Source: JACNKJ01 sp964440095
Lineage (GTDB): Bacteria > Krumholzibacteriota > Krumholzibacteriia > JACNKJ01
Length of the DNA: 54,070 nucleotides
Assembly: GCA_964440095.1 (NCBI GenBank)
Contig: CAYTPZ010000011.1
Span: 1 to 54,070, forward strand
Direction: 5' to 3'
Positions 40,822 through 48,562 of the stretch are shown in pieces. A model generated the notes under the pieces. That model was given only the letters and a program-made list of their open reading frames with translations. It ran no database searches and had not been told where the DNA came from. Position 1 is the first letter of the stretch; every line of letters starts with the position of its first letter. The translations under genes and the position numbers were made by a program.

Positions 40822-41385
40822 ATGAAGAAACTGATGGTCGCTCTGCTGATGCTGACCGCCATTGCCAGCTTTGCTTCGGCCGATTTCATTGGCATTTTTG
40901 CCGATGCTGATGGTGTCGAATGCCAGGCTCCGATCGTTGAGTATGAGCCCCTCGTTGTTCACGTGATGGCTTATATCCCCAATGTTCCTGGTGGAATCAC
41001 GGCTGTCGAATTTGCCGTCGCCAACTATCCCGGCAACCCCGGGTACCCCACCGGCACCTCCACCCCGACCTGGGACAGCGATCTGGTCATTGGCGATATC
41101 GAATTTGATATCTCCATTGCTTTCAGTGAGCCCCAGCATGGTCCCTTCGCTCACATCGGAACCATCGAATTCTTGGAATTCGATCCGCTGTGGATTGGCG
41201 ATGACCATGTCATGGCCGTTGTTCCTGGCCTCGACTGCGAATGCCTGGTCGTTGTCGATGATCTGTTCGAGATCGTTGAAGTTGATGGTGGAATCTTCAC
41301 CTTCAATTGCACCGGCACCTGCGTCTGCCTGGAAGAGACTGCTACCGAAGAAAGCAGCTGGAGTGCTGTTAAGTCCCTGTTCTAG
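40822..41385 (+). CDS. Small secreted paralog 2 with SWSAVKSLF C-terminus
   Basis: A 187-residue exported protein, second of the tandem set. Signal peptide residues 1-20 (MKKLMVALLMLTAIASFASA). It shares IGIFADADG, GGITAVEFAV, GYPTGTSTPT, SDLVIGD, SIAFSEPQ, LEFDPLWIGDDH, the block DCECLVVVDDLFEIV, FTFNC, CVCLEETATEE and the end SWSAVKSLF with its neighbours. AAGGAG precedes the ATG, and no strong promoter is seen in the 192-base gap. It is followed by a strong terminator. Function unknown. Confidence 0.75.
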   Translation: MKKLMVALLMLTAIASFASADFIGIFADADGVECQAPIVEYEPLVVHVMAYIPNVPGGITAVEFAVANYPGNPGYPTGTSTPTWDSDLVIGDIEFDISIAFSEPQHGPFAHIGTIEFLEFDPLWIGDDHVMAVVPGLDCECLVVVDDLFEIVEVDGGIFTFNCTGTCVCLEETATEESSWSAVKSLF

Positions 41386-41410
41386 TTTTGGGGCTTAGAA
41401 TTACTTTGAA

Positions 41411-41441
41411 GCCGCCACCCCTTGGGGTGGCGGCTTTTTTC
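41411..41441 (+). terminator. Strong terminator after small secreted paralog 2
   Basis: A perfect 12-bp stem AGCCGCCACCCC/GGGGTGGCGGCT with a 2-base loop and six T. It separates paralogs 1-2 (with the dockerin-like gene) from paralog 3. Confidence 0.92.
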
Positions 41442-41489
41442 GTACCTTTTACAAATCTAAACTTGAATAAAATAAGCAACTTAGATTAA

Positions 41490-41518
41490 TTGACAGCAAC
41501 TGACGCCGGTGATATCTT
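41490..41518 (+). promoter_or_regulatory. Promoter of small secreted paralog 3
   Basis: TTGACA (perfect -35), 17 bases, TATCTT, in an A+T-rich patch after the terminator. It is 56 bases before the ATG at 41574, and shows that paralog 3 is transcribed separately. Confidence 0.65.
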
Positions 41519-41573
41519 ACCTCACCGAGCCACCCCTCTACGTCTTCTACTCCTGTTTTGGAGGTCACTCAGG

Positions 41574-42149
41574 ATGAAAAAACTGCTCTTCCTCGCCCTT
41601 GTCGCGCTTGTCGCGTTACCTGCTTTCGCACAGCCCCTCATCGGCCTCTATGCTGATGAGCAGCCGACGAATGAAAACTGCGACGCAGCTGTCGTTCCCT
41701 ATACCCCGCTGAATGTCTATGTGGTTGCCACATGGATGGTCGGTGAAGTTGGTGCCGGCATCACGGCTGCTGAGTTCAAAATAGACAACCTGCCTGTAGG
41801 TCCCGGTTATCCCACCGGAACAGTTACCGTTACCCATTCCACCGATCTGGTTATTGGTGATCTGTATGGTGACTATTCCGCTGCATGGGCCGAGCCCCAG
41901 GGCGATGGTGGAACCCAGTTCACGATCTGCAGCATCGAGTTCCTGGCTTTTGACGCTGCCTGGATCGGTGCCGACGTTGCCATGACCGTTGCACCCGGTG
42001 ATGATTGTCTCTGCCTCGTGCTGGTGGATGATCTCTTCGAGATCATCGATTCCACAGGCGGAACCTTCACCTTCAATTGCTCCGGTGAGTGCGATTGTGG
42101 AACCGCGACCGAAGCTACTTCCTGGAGTGCCGTGAAAGCTCTCTTCTAA
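41574..42149 (+). CDS. Small secreted paralog 3 with SWSAVKALF C-terminus
   Basis: A 191-residue exported protein, third of the set. Signal peptide MKKLLFLALVALVALPAFA. It shares IGLYADEQP, PYTP, AGITAAEFKI, GYPTGTVTVT, STDLVIGD, AWAEPQGD, LAFDAAWIG, a DDCLCLVLVDDLFEII block, FTFNCSGECDCG and the end TSWSAVKALF. The start is the ATG at 41574, the first codon of the signal peptide with GGAGG upstream. An earlier in-frame ATG at 41490 lies on the promoter. It has its own promoter and terminator. Function unknown. Confidence 0.75.
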   Translation: MKKLLFLALVALVALPAFAQPLIGLYADEQPTNENCDAAVVPYTPLNVYVVATWMVGEVGAGITAAEFKIDNLPVGPGYPTGTVTVTHSTDLVIGDLYGDYSAAWAEPQGDGGTQFTICSIEFLAFDAAWIGADVAMTVAPGDDCLCLVLVDDLFEIIDSTGGTFTFNCSGECDCGTATEATSWSAVKALF

Positions 42150-42158
42150 GGGCCTTTT

Positions 42159-42170
42159 CCTCGCGCGAGG
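42159..42170. repeat. 12-base perfect palindrome
   Basis: CCTCGCGCGAGG lies ten bases after the stop of paralog 3 and before its terminator. It may extend the terminator structure or be a protein site; nothing further supports either. Confidence 0.3.
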
Positions 42171-42184
42171 ATATCGGATTAAGA

Positions 42185-42212
42185 AAACCCCCGGCAAGCG
42201 TCGGGGGTTTTT
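42185..42212 (+). terminator. Terminator after small secreted paralog 3
   Basis: AAACCCCCG (42185-42193) pairs with CGGGGGTTT (42202-42210) around an 8-base loop, with T continuing to 42212. Confidence 0.88.
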
Positions 42213-42272
42213 GCAAACTCAATAAATGCAACAGCTTGACACTCGTATTTACGAGATGTAGCTTCCCTTCCA

Positions 42273-42327
42273 GATCATCCTCCCCTGCCCCACACGCCCC
42301 ATCCCGGAGGAATTCCATTGAAACATC
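42273..42327 (+). repeat. Left copy of a 55-base direct repeat bordering the N gap
   Basis: Identical to 42428-42482 over all 55 bases and stops exactly at the first N. It includes the GGAGG and TTG start of the peptidase gene. This is best explained as the same contig end represented twice in the assembly, so this copy is likely not real DNA. Confidence 0.9.
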
Positions 42328-42427
42328 NNNNNNNNNNNNNNNNNNNNNNNNNNNNNNNNNNNNNNNNNNNNNNNNNNNNNNNNNNNNNNNNNNNNNNNNN
42401 NNNNNNNNNNNNNNNNNNNNNNNNNNN
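42328..42427. other. Assembly gap (100 N)
   Basis: Exactly 100 N, the usual place-holder for a gap of unknown size. Both sides show the same 55 bases, so the true distance may be zero and the two contigs probably overlap. Confidence 0.98.
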
Positions 42428-42472
42428 GATCATCCTCCCCTGCCCCACACGCCCCATCCCGGAGGAATTCCA

Positions 42473-45400
42473 TTGAAACATCTGCGAGCGCTTTCCAGGG
42501 CTACCTGGACCCCTGCCCTGATCCTATTACTATGGGCCGCGCCCGCTCCTGCTGAAGAGCAAGTCTTGAATGTTCTGTCCAGCGATGAGCATGGACTCGA
42601 ACTCATATTGAAATGGCAAAACACGAACTTTCCCGATTCGGGTGAGGGCCTTCGCCTCGACTTGCCATCTTGCGGTCTTGGAGGAGAATCCGGCGAACCC
42701 ATGTTGCCCAGGTTCCATCGCATGATCGCGATTCCGCCGGGTATGCGTGCGCTTTTGCATTTCGAAGTTCTGGCAAGCAACTCCATTGAAGGCACGCCGC
42801 TTCCCTATCCCACGCCCAGGCGCATGGGGGAATTGGAAGAGGATCCTCTCTACCGCGAGGAATTCATACGCGATGAAGAGGCCTTCGGGCTTCGTCGCCC
42901 CATGCGTGTTGAACTCGAAGAGCCGACCCGGCTCAGAGACCTGCGCATCCAGGCTCTCGTGGTCGAGCCCATGTCATGGGATCCTGCTTCCGGGCTTCGT
43001 TTTGCCAGCGAAATCAAGATCAGCGTGCGATTCCAGACTGATCCAAGCGCACGAGGGCAAAACAGCGAAAGTATTCTTCGTCGTGAAAAATTGTGGAGTC
43101 CCCTCTACAGCGCCGCGCTCATCAATGGTGATCAGAGTGCCGACTGGCGCCGGCGTGTGCCGAGTAAACCGCTCTTCGGCGATCGGGAAGGTCAGACCGA
43201 GGCCCAGTTTTGCCTTAAGGTCAATGACAGTGGTCTACAAGGTGTCAGCGGAGCCGACTTGATCGCTGCGGGACTTCCCGCCGGAACACTTCTCAGCGAG
43301 ATCGCGATCTTCGAACGCCGATTCGACTGGGATGAATTCGAGCAACCCGACTATCGCGAAATTCCCGTGGCGCGTGTGATCCGTGACGCCGCTGCCGATG
43401 GTGATCTCGATGCCGAAGACCAGGTGATTTTCCTGGGCCGCAGGCTCAAGGATCAGGCCGACAGCCTGGATCCCATCGAATGGTATGGACGGGAGAGCTG
43501 CTACTACCTGGCTTTGGATTCCGACTTGGCCTTGGAAATGGAATCGAGGAGCGGCTGGCAAGAAAGCGGAAGCTGGGCGACTCCCGATCATTTCGATCGA
43601 CGCTTTACCGAATGGGGTGAGCTGTACAACTTCAGTCTTCCTCCCCAAAGCTATTACATCGAGCCACCCTACGACACGTGGCAAGAGAATCTGTATTTCT
43701 TCAACCCTTGGAACGTCACCGGTGTCACCTTGTCCATTCCCAGCCCAGGGTACCTGGATGGAAGCGAGGCTCACTTCCAGGTCAAAAATCAGGGCTACAA
43801 CCGCGCCGATCCGCTCCGAACCTTCGACATGATCTTCACCAACAGCGAAGGTCAGGTGTCCTACTTGGAGCAGATGTTCACCCAGTACAACTATGAAGGG
43901 CTCTACGAAACAGATATCGCGCCAGGCGTGTTGTCCAGTGGCGAGGGCAGCCTCGTGGTGGATCGTGTGGATCAGACCCTCTTTCGCAGCATGGTTCAGT
44001 GGTGGGATCTGCAATACGTTTCGCGCTACGAGGCCTGGAACGATTCGATCCTATTCACAAACGGCACATCCACCGGTGATCTGGAATTTGTGGTGGAGGG
44101 GCTGACCCGCGGATTCGAGAACTGGATTCTCGTGAAGAGTTCCGCCGAGCTTCCCGTGCTCTACGAATTGGATGCGCAGAACCAGGAGGGAAGCGCGGGG
44201 GATTACAGCTGCCGCTTCCGCGACCAGGTGCTTGAAGATGGCCGTTGGTGGCTGGCCGATGTCGAAACGCTTTTCCATCCCGTCATCGAAACGGCGTCCT
44301 CGGTAGCCGCCCTGGCCGATCCCGGTCCTTGGGATGTTCTGGTGATCAGCCACGAGGCTTTTTTGGGGCCCCTGGAAGATCGCTATCTGCCCTATCGCGA
44401 AGCTCAAGGCTACCGTGTGAAGTTGCTCACCGACAATGAAGTCTGGGACAGCTTCTACGGTGGAGTCCGTGAGGCAAGGGGCCTGCGCAATGCAGCACGT
44501 TTCGCCTACCAGCAGTGGGGGACTCAGGCCGTGGTCATCGTCGGCGATGCATCCAAAGACTCCCGCAGCTTGGGAGAAGATTCCTTCGAGGATTTCATGC
44601 CCGTCCACTACGTGCATGAAGTGGTGGATGGCGTGAACGAGGTGGTAGCCATGGACGAATGGTTCACCATTTTCGGGTTCAACGAATGGCCCTCTGTGGT
44701 CATGGGGCGAATCCCCGCCAGCACTACCGACGATCTTGAAATCTATTTCGACAAGGTCGAGTGCTTTGAAGCCCTGGAATCCTATGAAAACTGCGAGGCA
44801 GGCGGCGACTGGCGCTCACGCGGGCTCATGATCTCCGATGACGACTGGAGCTATGGCGGACTCGGTGATCCTTCCGAACCCGTTTACTCGGAACGTTATT
44901 TCCGAATAGGTCAGGAAGAAGCAATGGCGCGAATTGAGTCGGCTATTGTGAATGATCCCGATTGGGGCGTTCCCGGTGCCTTTGAAGCCATTCCGTTTTT
45001 CGAGGAAGTCATTACGGTTCCCTGGTACTTGGACAATCCCGGTGCCACATCCAGCGATATCTTCGAGTTTCTCAGGCCTCAACTCTGGCCGGTTTTCTCC
45101 GATAGCCTCTCCCAGGGCTATCTCTTCGCCATCATCCAGAGTCACGCCAATCGAAATCTGCTCACTCATGAAGGTCTACAGGACACCGGGAGCAACTCGG
45201 ATCATGGAGATCATGAATACCTGCACAATGTAGGCATGCCCTTCATCTGGGCTGTCTTGGGCTGCCACGGCAATGCATTTGCCGATGGCGCTGAATTCCG
45301 CCGTCGGGATTGCATGGGCGAAAAGTACCTTTTCCTCGACCAGAATCGTGGGTCGGTGGCCAGCTACGCCAGCGACGGCTATGAATTCCTCTACCCGAAC

Positions 45401-46507
45401 AACAACCTGACCAACGATTTCATGGAGATGCTCTTCTGGACCTCCCGCGAAGACGACGAGGTCGGCGTTTTCCCGCAGTGGATTCTGGGTAGCGTGATCG
45501 CGGCGACGGAGCTTCGCTATGGCGGCTACCAATCGAGCATGAGATACAATCTGCTGGGTGATCCGCTCTTGCACATGGACGGCGGTCCTCCCAAGATCCG
45601 TCTCTTCCTCGATGGTGTCGAACAGAGCAACGGCGATTCCCTTTTGGTCACCGCCGCTGAAGATACGCTTGAGGTTCTGGCCTATGTCACCGACGAGGCC
45701 TATATCAAGGACTTGGCCGTCTACGATCCGGAGCTGGGAAGCTATCCCTTCACTTTCGAAGCTCTCATCGACACTCTGGCCCATCAGGACTCGGGCGTGT
45801 CCCGCGCCTACAAAGTGGAAACTCGCATTCCCTACGACTTCACCATGAAGGGCGTGGTCGTGGAGGCCATCGATCTGTCCGGACGCGTGTCCACCTTTTC
45901 GCTTCCCAATCCCAAGTCGGTGAAGTACTTCATCGAGGGAAACGATTCTCTTGCCGAAGGGCAATGGGTTCGCGCGGAGGGCAGAATCGATATGAGGATT
46001 CGTGTTCCTCACGATGATATCGGCGCGCCGCGATTCAGCCTGCGGGCTGACGGAGAAGACACGGGCGTCTTCGCCACGGCCACTTCCGACCCCCTCAACC
46101 ACGAGATCAGCTTCGATTACGAATGGGCGCCGGGCGCTCATCAGCTTGAGATACTCCTGGACGGCACGGCTGTTTACGGGGGCATCAATCTGGTGGTGGA
46201 CAGCGAAGTGCGGCTCTTGTCGGGGCTGGTCTATCCCAATCCCTTCAGGGACATGGCGCTTTTCCGCTATTCCCTAACGGGACATGCCACAGGCGGCAGC
46301 TTGAAAATCTACACCGTGAGCGGCCGCCTCGTGCGCAATCTCGAGATCACCGATCTGGGTGAAGGCGCGGAGCACTGGCTCGAATGGGATGGCCTCGACC
46401 AAGAAGGCGATGCCATCGCCAACGGAACCTACCTCTTCCGCTTCGTCGTCGAGAATGTTCAGGGTGAGGAATTGGTCTGGCAGGACCGAGTGGTGAGGAT
46501 GCGTTAA
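42473..46507 (+). CDS. Gingipain-like C25 cysteine peptidase with C-terminal sorting domain
   Basis: A 1344-residue exported protease. TTG at 42473 with GGAGG seven bases upstream starts a signal peptide (MKHLRALSRATWTPALILLL). An N-terminal propeptide-like region (~40-330) is followed by beta domains, then the C25 catalytic domain from about residue 620 (VLVISHEAFLGPL, GYRVKLLTD, TQAVVIVGDA). The likely catalytic pair is His891 (IQSHANRN) and Cys931 (AVLGCHGNAF), spaced as in gingipains. An Ig-like segment and the FlgD-like sorting domain (VYPNPFRDMA to NGTYLFRFVV) end the protein. A longer frame that runs through the gap is an artefact of N translation. Its stop overlaps murQ (TAATG). Confidence 0.85.
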   Translation: MKHLRALSRATWTPALILLLWAAPAPAEEQVLNVLSSDEHGLELILKWQNTNFPDSGEGLRLDLPSCGLGGESGEPMLPRFHRMIAIPPGMRALLHFEVLASNSIEGTPLPYPTPRRMGELEEDPLYREEFIRDEEAFGLRRPMRVELEEPTRLRDLRIQALVVEPMSWDPASGLRFASEIKISVRFQTDPSARGQNSESILRREKLWSPLYSAALINGDQSADWRRRVPSKPLFGDREGQTEAQFCLKVNDSGLQGVSGADLIAAGLPAGTLLSEIAIFERRFDWDEFEQPDYREIPVARVIRDAAADGDLDAEDQVIFLGRRLKDQADSLDPIEWYGRESCYYLALDSDLALEMESRSGWQESGSWATPDHFDRRFTEWGELYNFSLPPQSYYIEPPYDTWQENLYFFNPWNVTGVTLSIPSPGYLDGSEAHFQVKNQGYNRADPLRTFDMIFTNSEGQVSYLEQMFTQYNYEGLYETDIAPGVLSSGEGSLVVDRVDQTLFRSMVQWWDLQYVSRYEAWNDSILFTNGTSTGDLEFVVEGLTRGFENWILVKSSAELPVLYELDAQNQEGSAGDYSCRFRDQVLEDGRWWLADVETLFHPVIETASSVAALADPGPWDVLVISHEAFLGPLEDRYLPYREAQGYRVKLLTDNEVWDSFYGGVREARGLRNAARFAYQQWGTQAVVIVGDASKDSRSLGEDSFEDFMPVHYVHEVVDGVNEVVAMDEWFTIFGFNEWPSVVMGRIPASTTDDLEIYFDKVECFEALESYENCEAGGDWRSRGLMISDDDWSYGGLGDPSEPVYSERYFRIGQEEAMARIESAIVNDPDWGVPGAFEAIPFFEEVITVPWYLDNPGATSSDIFEFLRPQLWPVFSDSLSQGYLFAIIQSHANRNLLTHEGLQDTGSNSDHGDHEYLHNVGMPFIWAVLGCHGNAFADGAEFRRRDCMGEKYLFLDQNRGSVASYASDGYEFLYPNNNLTNDFMEMLFWTSREDDEVGVFPQWILGSVIAATELRYGGYQSSMRYNLLGDPLLHMDGGPPKIRLFLDGVEQSNGDSLLVTAAEDTLEVLAYVTDEAYIKDLAVYDPELGSYPFTFEALIDTLAHQDSGVSRAYKVETRIPYDFTMKGVVVEAIDLSGRVSTFSLPNPKSVKYFIEGNDSLAEGQWVRAEGRIDMRIRVPHDDIGAPRFSLRADGEDTGVFATATSDPLNHEISFDYEWAPGAHQLEILLDGTAVYGGINLVVDSEVRLLSGLVYPNPFRDMALFRYSLTGHATGGSLKIYTVSGRLVRNLEITDLGEGAEHWLEWDGLDQEGDAIANGTYLFRFVVENVQGEELVWQDRVVRMR

Positions 46508-47415
46508 TGGGCGAAGAGCTGCTGAAGCAACTGGCGAAGCTGGTCACCGAGGCGCGCAATCCCGAGACGGCCTATCTCGATCAGCTCGATACCCTGTCGC
46601 TGCTTCAGCGTCTCAACGATCAGGATGCCCAGGTGCCAGGCGCCGTGCGCGCGGCTTTGGAATCCATCGCAATGGCCACCGATTTCGCGGCCGCCTCCAT
46701 CAGGGAAGGCGGTCGCATCATTTACGCGGGTGCGGGGACCAGCGGCCGGCTGGGCGTGCTGGATGCTTCGGAGTGTCCGCCCACCTTCGGCATCGATCCC
46801 TCGCGCGTGGTGGGGCTCATTGCCGGCGGCCCGGCGGCCCTCGTCAGGTCGCAGGAAGGTATGGAGGACAAGGCCGAACTGGGCGCCGCCGATTTAGCCG
46901 GGCTGGATCCCGGCCCCCGCGACACGGTTATCGGCATCAGCGCCAGCCACCGCACTCCCTACACGGTGGGCGTGGTGGAGGAGGCCCAGCGGCGGGGCTG
47001 CCGCACGGTGTTCATCACCTGCAATCCCCAGGTGGAAGTGCCCGGTCAGGTGGCCATTCGCCTGCTCGTGGGGCCCGAGGCCGTTACCGGCTCCACAAGG
47101 CTCAAAGCGGGTAGCGCGCAGAAGATGACCCTCAACATGATTTCAACCGGCGCCATGGTGCTTACAGGCCGCGTCTACGGCAATCTGATGGTGGATCTGG
47201 AACCCATGAGCGAAAAGCTTGAGGAGCGCAGCCGTGGGCTGATTATGACGGTGGCCGGTGTGGACTATGAGCGGGCGTCGGAGTTGCTCGAGGCCGGCGG
47301 CAGCGTGAAATGCGCTCTGCTCATGGAGATGGCCGGCTTGGATCGCCCCAAGGCGGAAGCCCGGCTGAAAGCCAGCGAAGGACACTTGCGAAGGGCACTT
47401 GAAGCCCTAGATTGA
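46507..47415 (+). CDS. murQ: N-acetylmuramic acid 6-phosphate etherase
   Basis: A 302-residue SIS-domain enzyme that removes lactate from MurNAc-6-phosphate during peptidoglycan recycling. The signature block is REGGRIIYAGAGTSGRLGVLDASECPPTFG (in part, ~65-92). The catalytic Glu is in the ASECPPTF region, and KAGSAQKMTLNMIST follows near residue 200. No anhMurNAc kinase (anmK) or MurP is in the window. The start overlaps the peptidase stop by one base, so the two are translationally coupled, an unexpected partner. Confidence 0.94.
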   Translation: MGEELLKQLAKLVTEARNPETAYLDQLDTLSLLQRLNDQDAQVPGAVRAALESIAMATDFAAASIREGGRIIYAGAGTSGRLGVLDASECPPTFGIDPSRVVGLIAGGPAALVRSQEGMEDKAELGAADLAGLDPGPRDTVIGISASHRTPYTVGVVEEAQRRGCRTVFITCNPQVEVPGQVAIRLLVGPEAVTGSTRLKAGSAQKMTLNMISTGAMVLTGRVYGNLMVDLEPMSEKLEERSRGLIMTVAGVDYERASELLEAGGSVKCALLMEMAGLDRPKAEARLKASEGHLRRALEALD

Positions 47416-47432
47416 CGACTCCGCCCTCCGGA

Positions 47433-47462
47433 TTGACAGCCTTCACTGAGAGGGTGTAAATT
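47433..47462 (+). promoter_or_regulatory. Promoter of the carbamoyltransferase-like/ABC importer cluster
   Basis: TTGACA (perfect -35), 18 bases, TAAATT. Transcription would start near 47469, giving an ~80-base leader that contains the hairpin at 47477-47499. Confidence 0.6.
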
Positions 47463-47476
47463 GACTCTTCACCGTC

Positions 47477-47499
47477 GAGCCGCCCCCCGTGGGCGGCTC
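47477..47499 (+). promoter_or_regulatory. 9-bp hairpin in the leader of the carbamoyltransferase-like gene
   Basis: GAGCCGCCC pairs with GGGCGGCTC around CCCGT, right after the predicted transcription start. There is no T-tract. It may affect mRNA stability or translation; a terminator role for murQ is unlikely. Confidence 0.4.
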
Positions 47500-47548
47500 C
47501 GGTATTCCCGGCGCGATGGGCGCGCTGGTTCACGAAATCGAGGTTCCC

Positions 47549-48562
47549 GTGTTCTTCAAGGGCAGAGACTTGCTCTCCCTCGCCGATCTCACCGATGCGG
47601 AAATGAGCGAGTTGGTCGCCTTCGGGCGCGAACTCAAGGGCCGTTTCCACGCGGGCGAGCCCATGGACTTTCTCAGCGGTGCTCAGCTCTTTCTCTTGGA
47701 CCCGGACAATCTCTTCGGCGGGTTCAATCCCCTGGCCATCGCCATGACGCAGTTGGGTGGCATCGCCACTTTGCTTGAGCCGTCGAGTCCCAGAGAGAAG
47801 CTCGGCGAAACCTGGTTGGATCGCGCGCGGCTCATGGATCTATCGGGAAATGGCTTGGCGGCGACGGGCCAGGGCGAAGACCATGGCCACGCCTTCATGG
47901 AAGAACTCGCCGAAGTTCTCAAGGCCCCCCTCTTCAACCTCATGAGCGACTTGGCTGCGCCGCTGCAAGCTCTCTCCACCTTGCTCACCTTGCATGAGCA
48001 TCGGGGTGAGAAACTGGAAGAGGCCCGCGCGGCCATGCTTTGGGCGCCTCCAGGACAGGCTCAGAAAAGCACGGCACTGCCGCTTTCTTTGGCCGAGATG
48101 TTCCTGCGCCAGGGCATCAGCCTTCGCATGGCCTGTCCCTCCAGATTCCATCCCGGTGGCGAAGTCGCCGAGTATCTGGACGGTTTCCTGCCCGGCGGTT
48201 TCGAGCTCAGCGAAGATCCCGGCGAGGCGCTGGACAGCGCCGACCTGGTCTTCTCCATGAACTGGACGCCGGAAGTCGGCGCCGAAGACATTGAGGAATT
48301 GGCGGCCATGGGCAGCGAGTATTCCGATTGGAGAATGAGCTCCGAGCTGCTGTCATTGGCAGCGCCGGAAGCCATCCTGGGCGGCGGACTGCCTCAAAGT
48401 CGCGACAATGAAATTGATGGGGCTCTCCTGGACGACCCCAGGTCCATCCATGCGGAAGAGAGCGCCAATCTCCTGCACATTTCGAAAGCTATGCTGGCAC
48501 TGTTCATGGATCCCGCCATTGCCGGCAGCGTCGGAGAAGAACATGACTCGACAATTCAGTGA
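47549..48562 (+). CDS. Divergent carbamoyltransferase-family protein lacking signature motifs
   Basis: A 337-residue protein with the overall pattern of ornithine/aspartate carbamoyltransferases (opening FFKGRDLLSLADLTDAEM, ending NLLHISKAMLALFMDP). The active-site motifs are changed. The STRTR carbamoyl-phosphate loop aligns with LFGGFNPLA, HPxQ is APLQ, and HCLP is GGGLP. Either it binds a different ligand or it has lost catalysis. The start is uncertain. GTG at 47549 (GAGG five bases upstream) matches the family N-terminus; GTG 47489 and ATG 47516 are in frame without ribosome sites. It overlaps the carbamate kinase gene by 20 bases, which argues for a joint function as in YgeW-YqeA-type pairs. 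Confidence 0.65.
   Translation: MFFKGRDLLSLADLTDAEMSELVAFGRELKGRFHAGEPMDFLSGAQLFLLDPDNLFGGFNPLAIAMTQLGGIATLLEPSSPREKLGETWLDRARLMDLSGNGLAATGQGEDHGHAFMEELAEVLKAPLFNLMSDLAAPLQALSTLLTLHEHRGEKLEEARAAMLWAPPGQAQKSTALPLSLAEMFLRQGISLRMACPSRFHPGGEVAEYLDGFLPGGFELSEDPGEALDSADLVFSMNWTPEVGAEDIEELAAMGSEYSDWRMSSELLSLAAPEAILGGGLPQSRDNEIDGALLDDPRSIHAEESANLLHISKAMLALFMDPAIAGSVGEEHDSTIQ

Noticed and set aside
42089..42472. A single 1472-residue protein beginning before the N gap and running into the peptidase
   Set aside because: The first part is an off-frame reading of the end of small paralog 3, its terminator and 100 N. The peptidase has its own TTG start, ribosome site and signal peptide at 42473.
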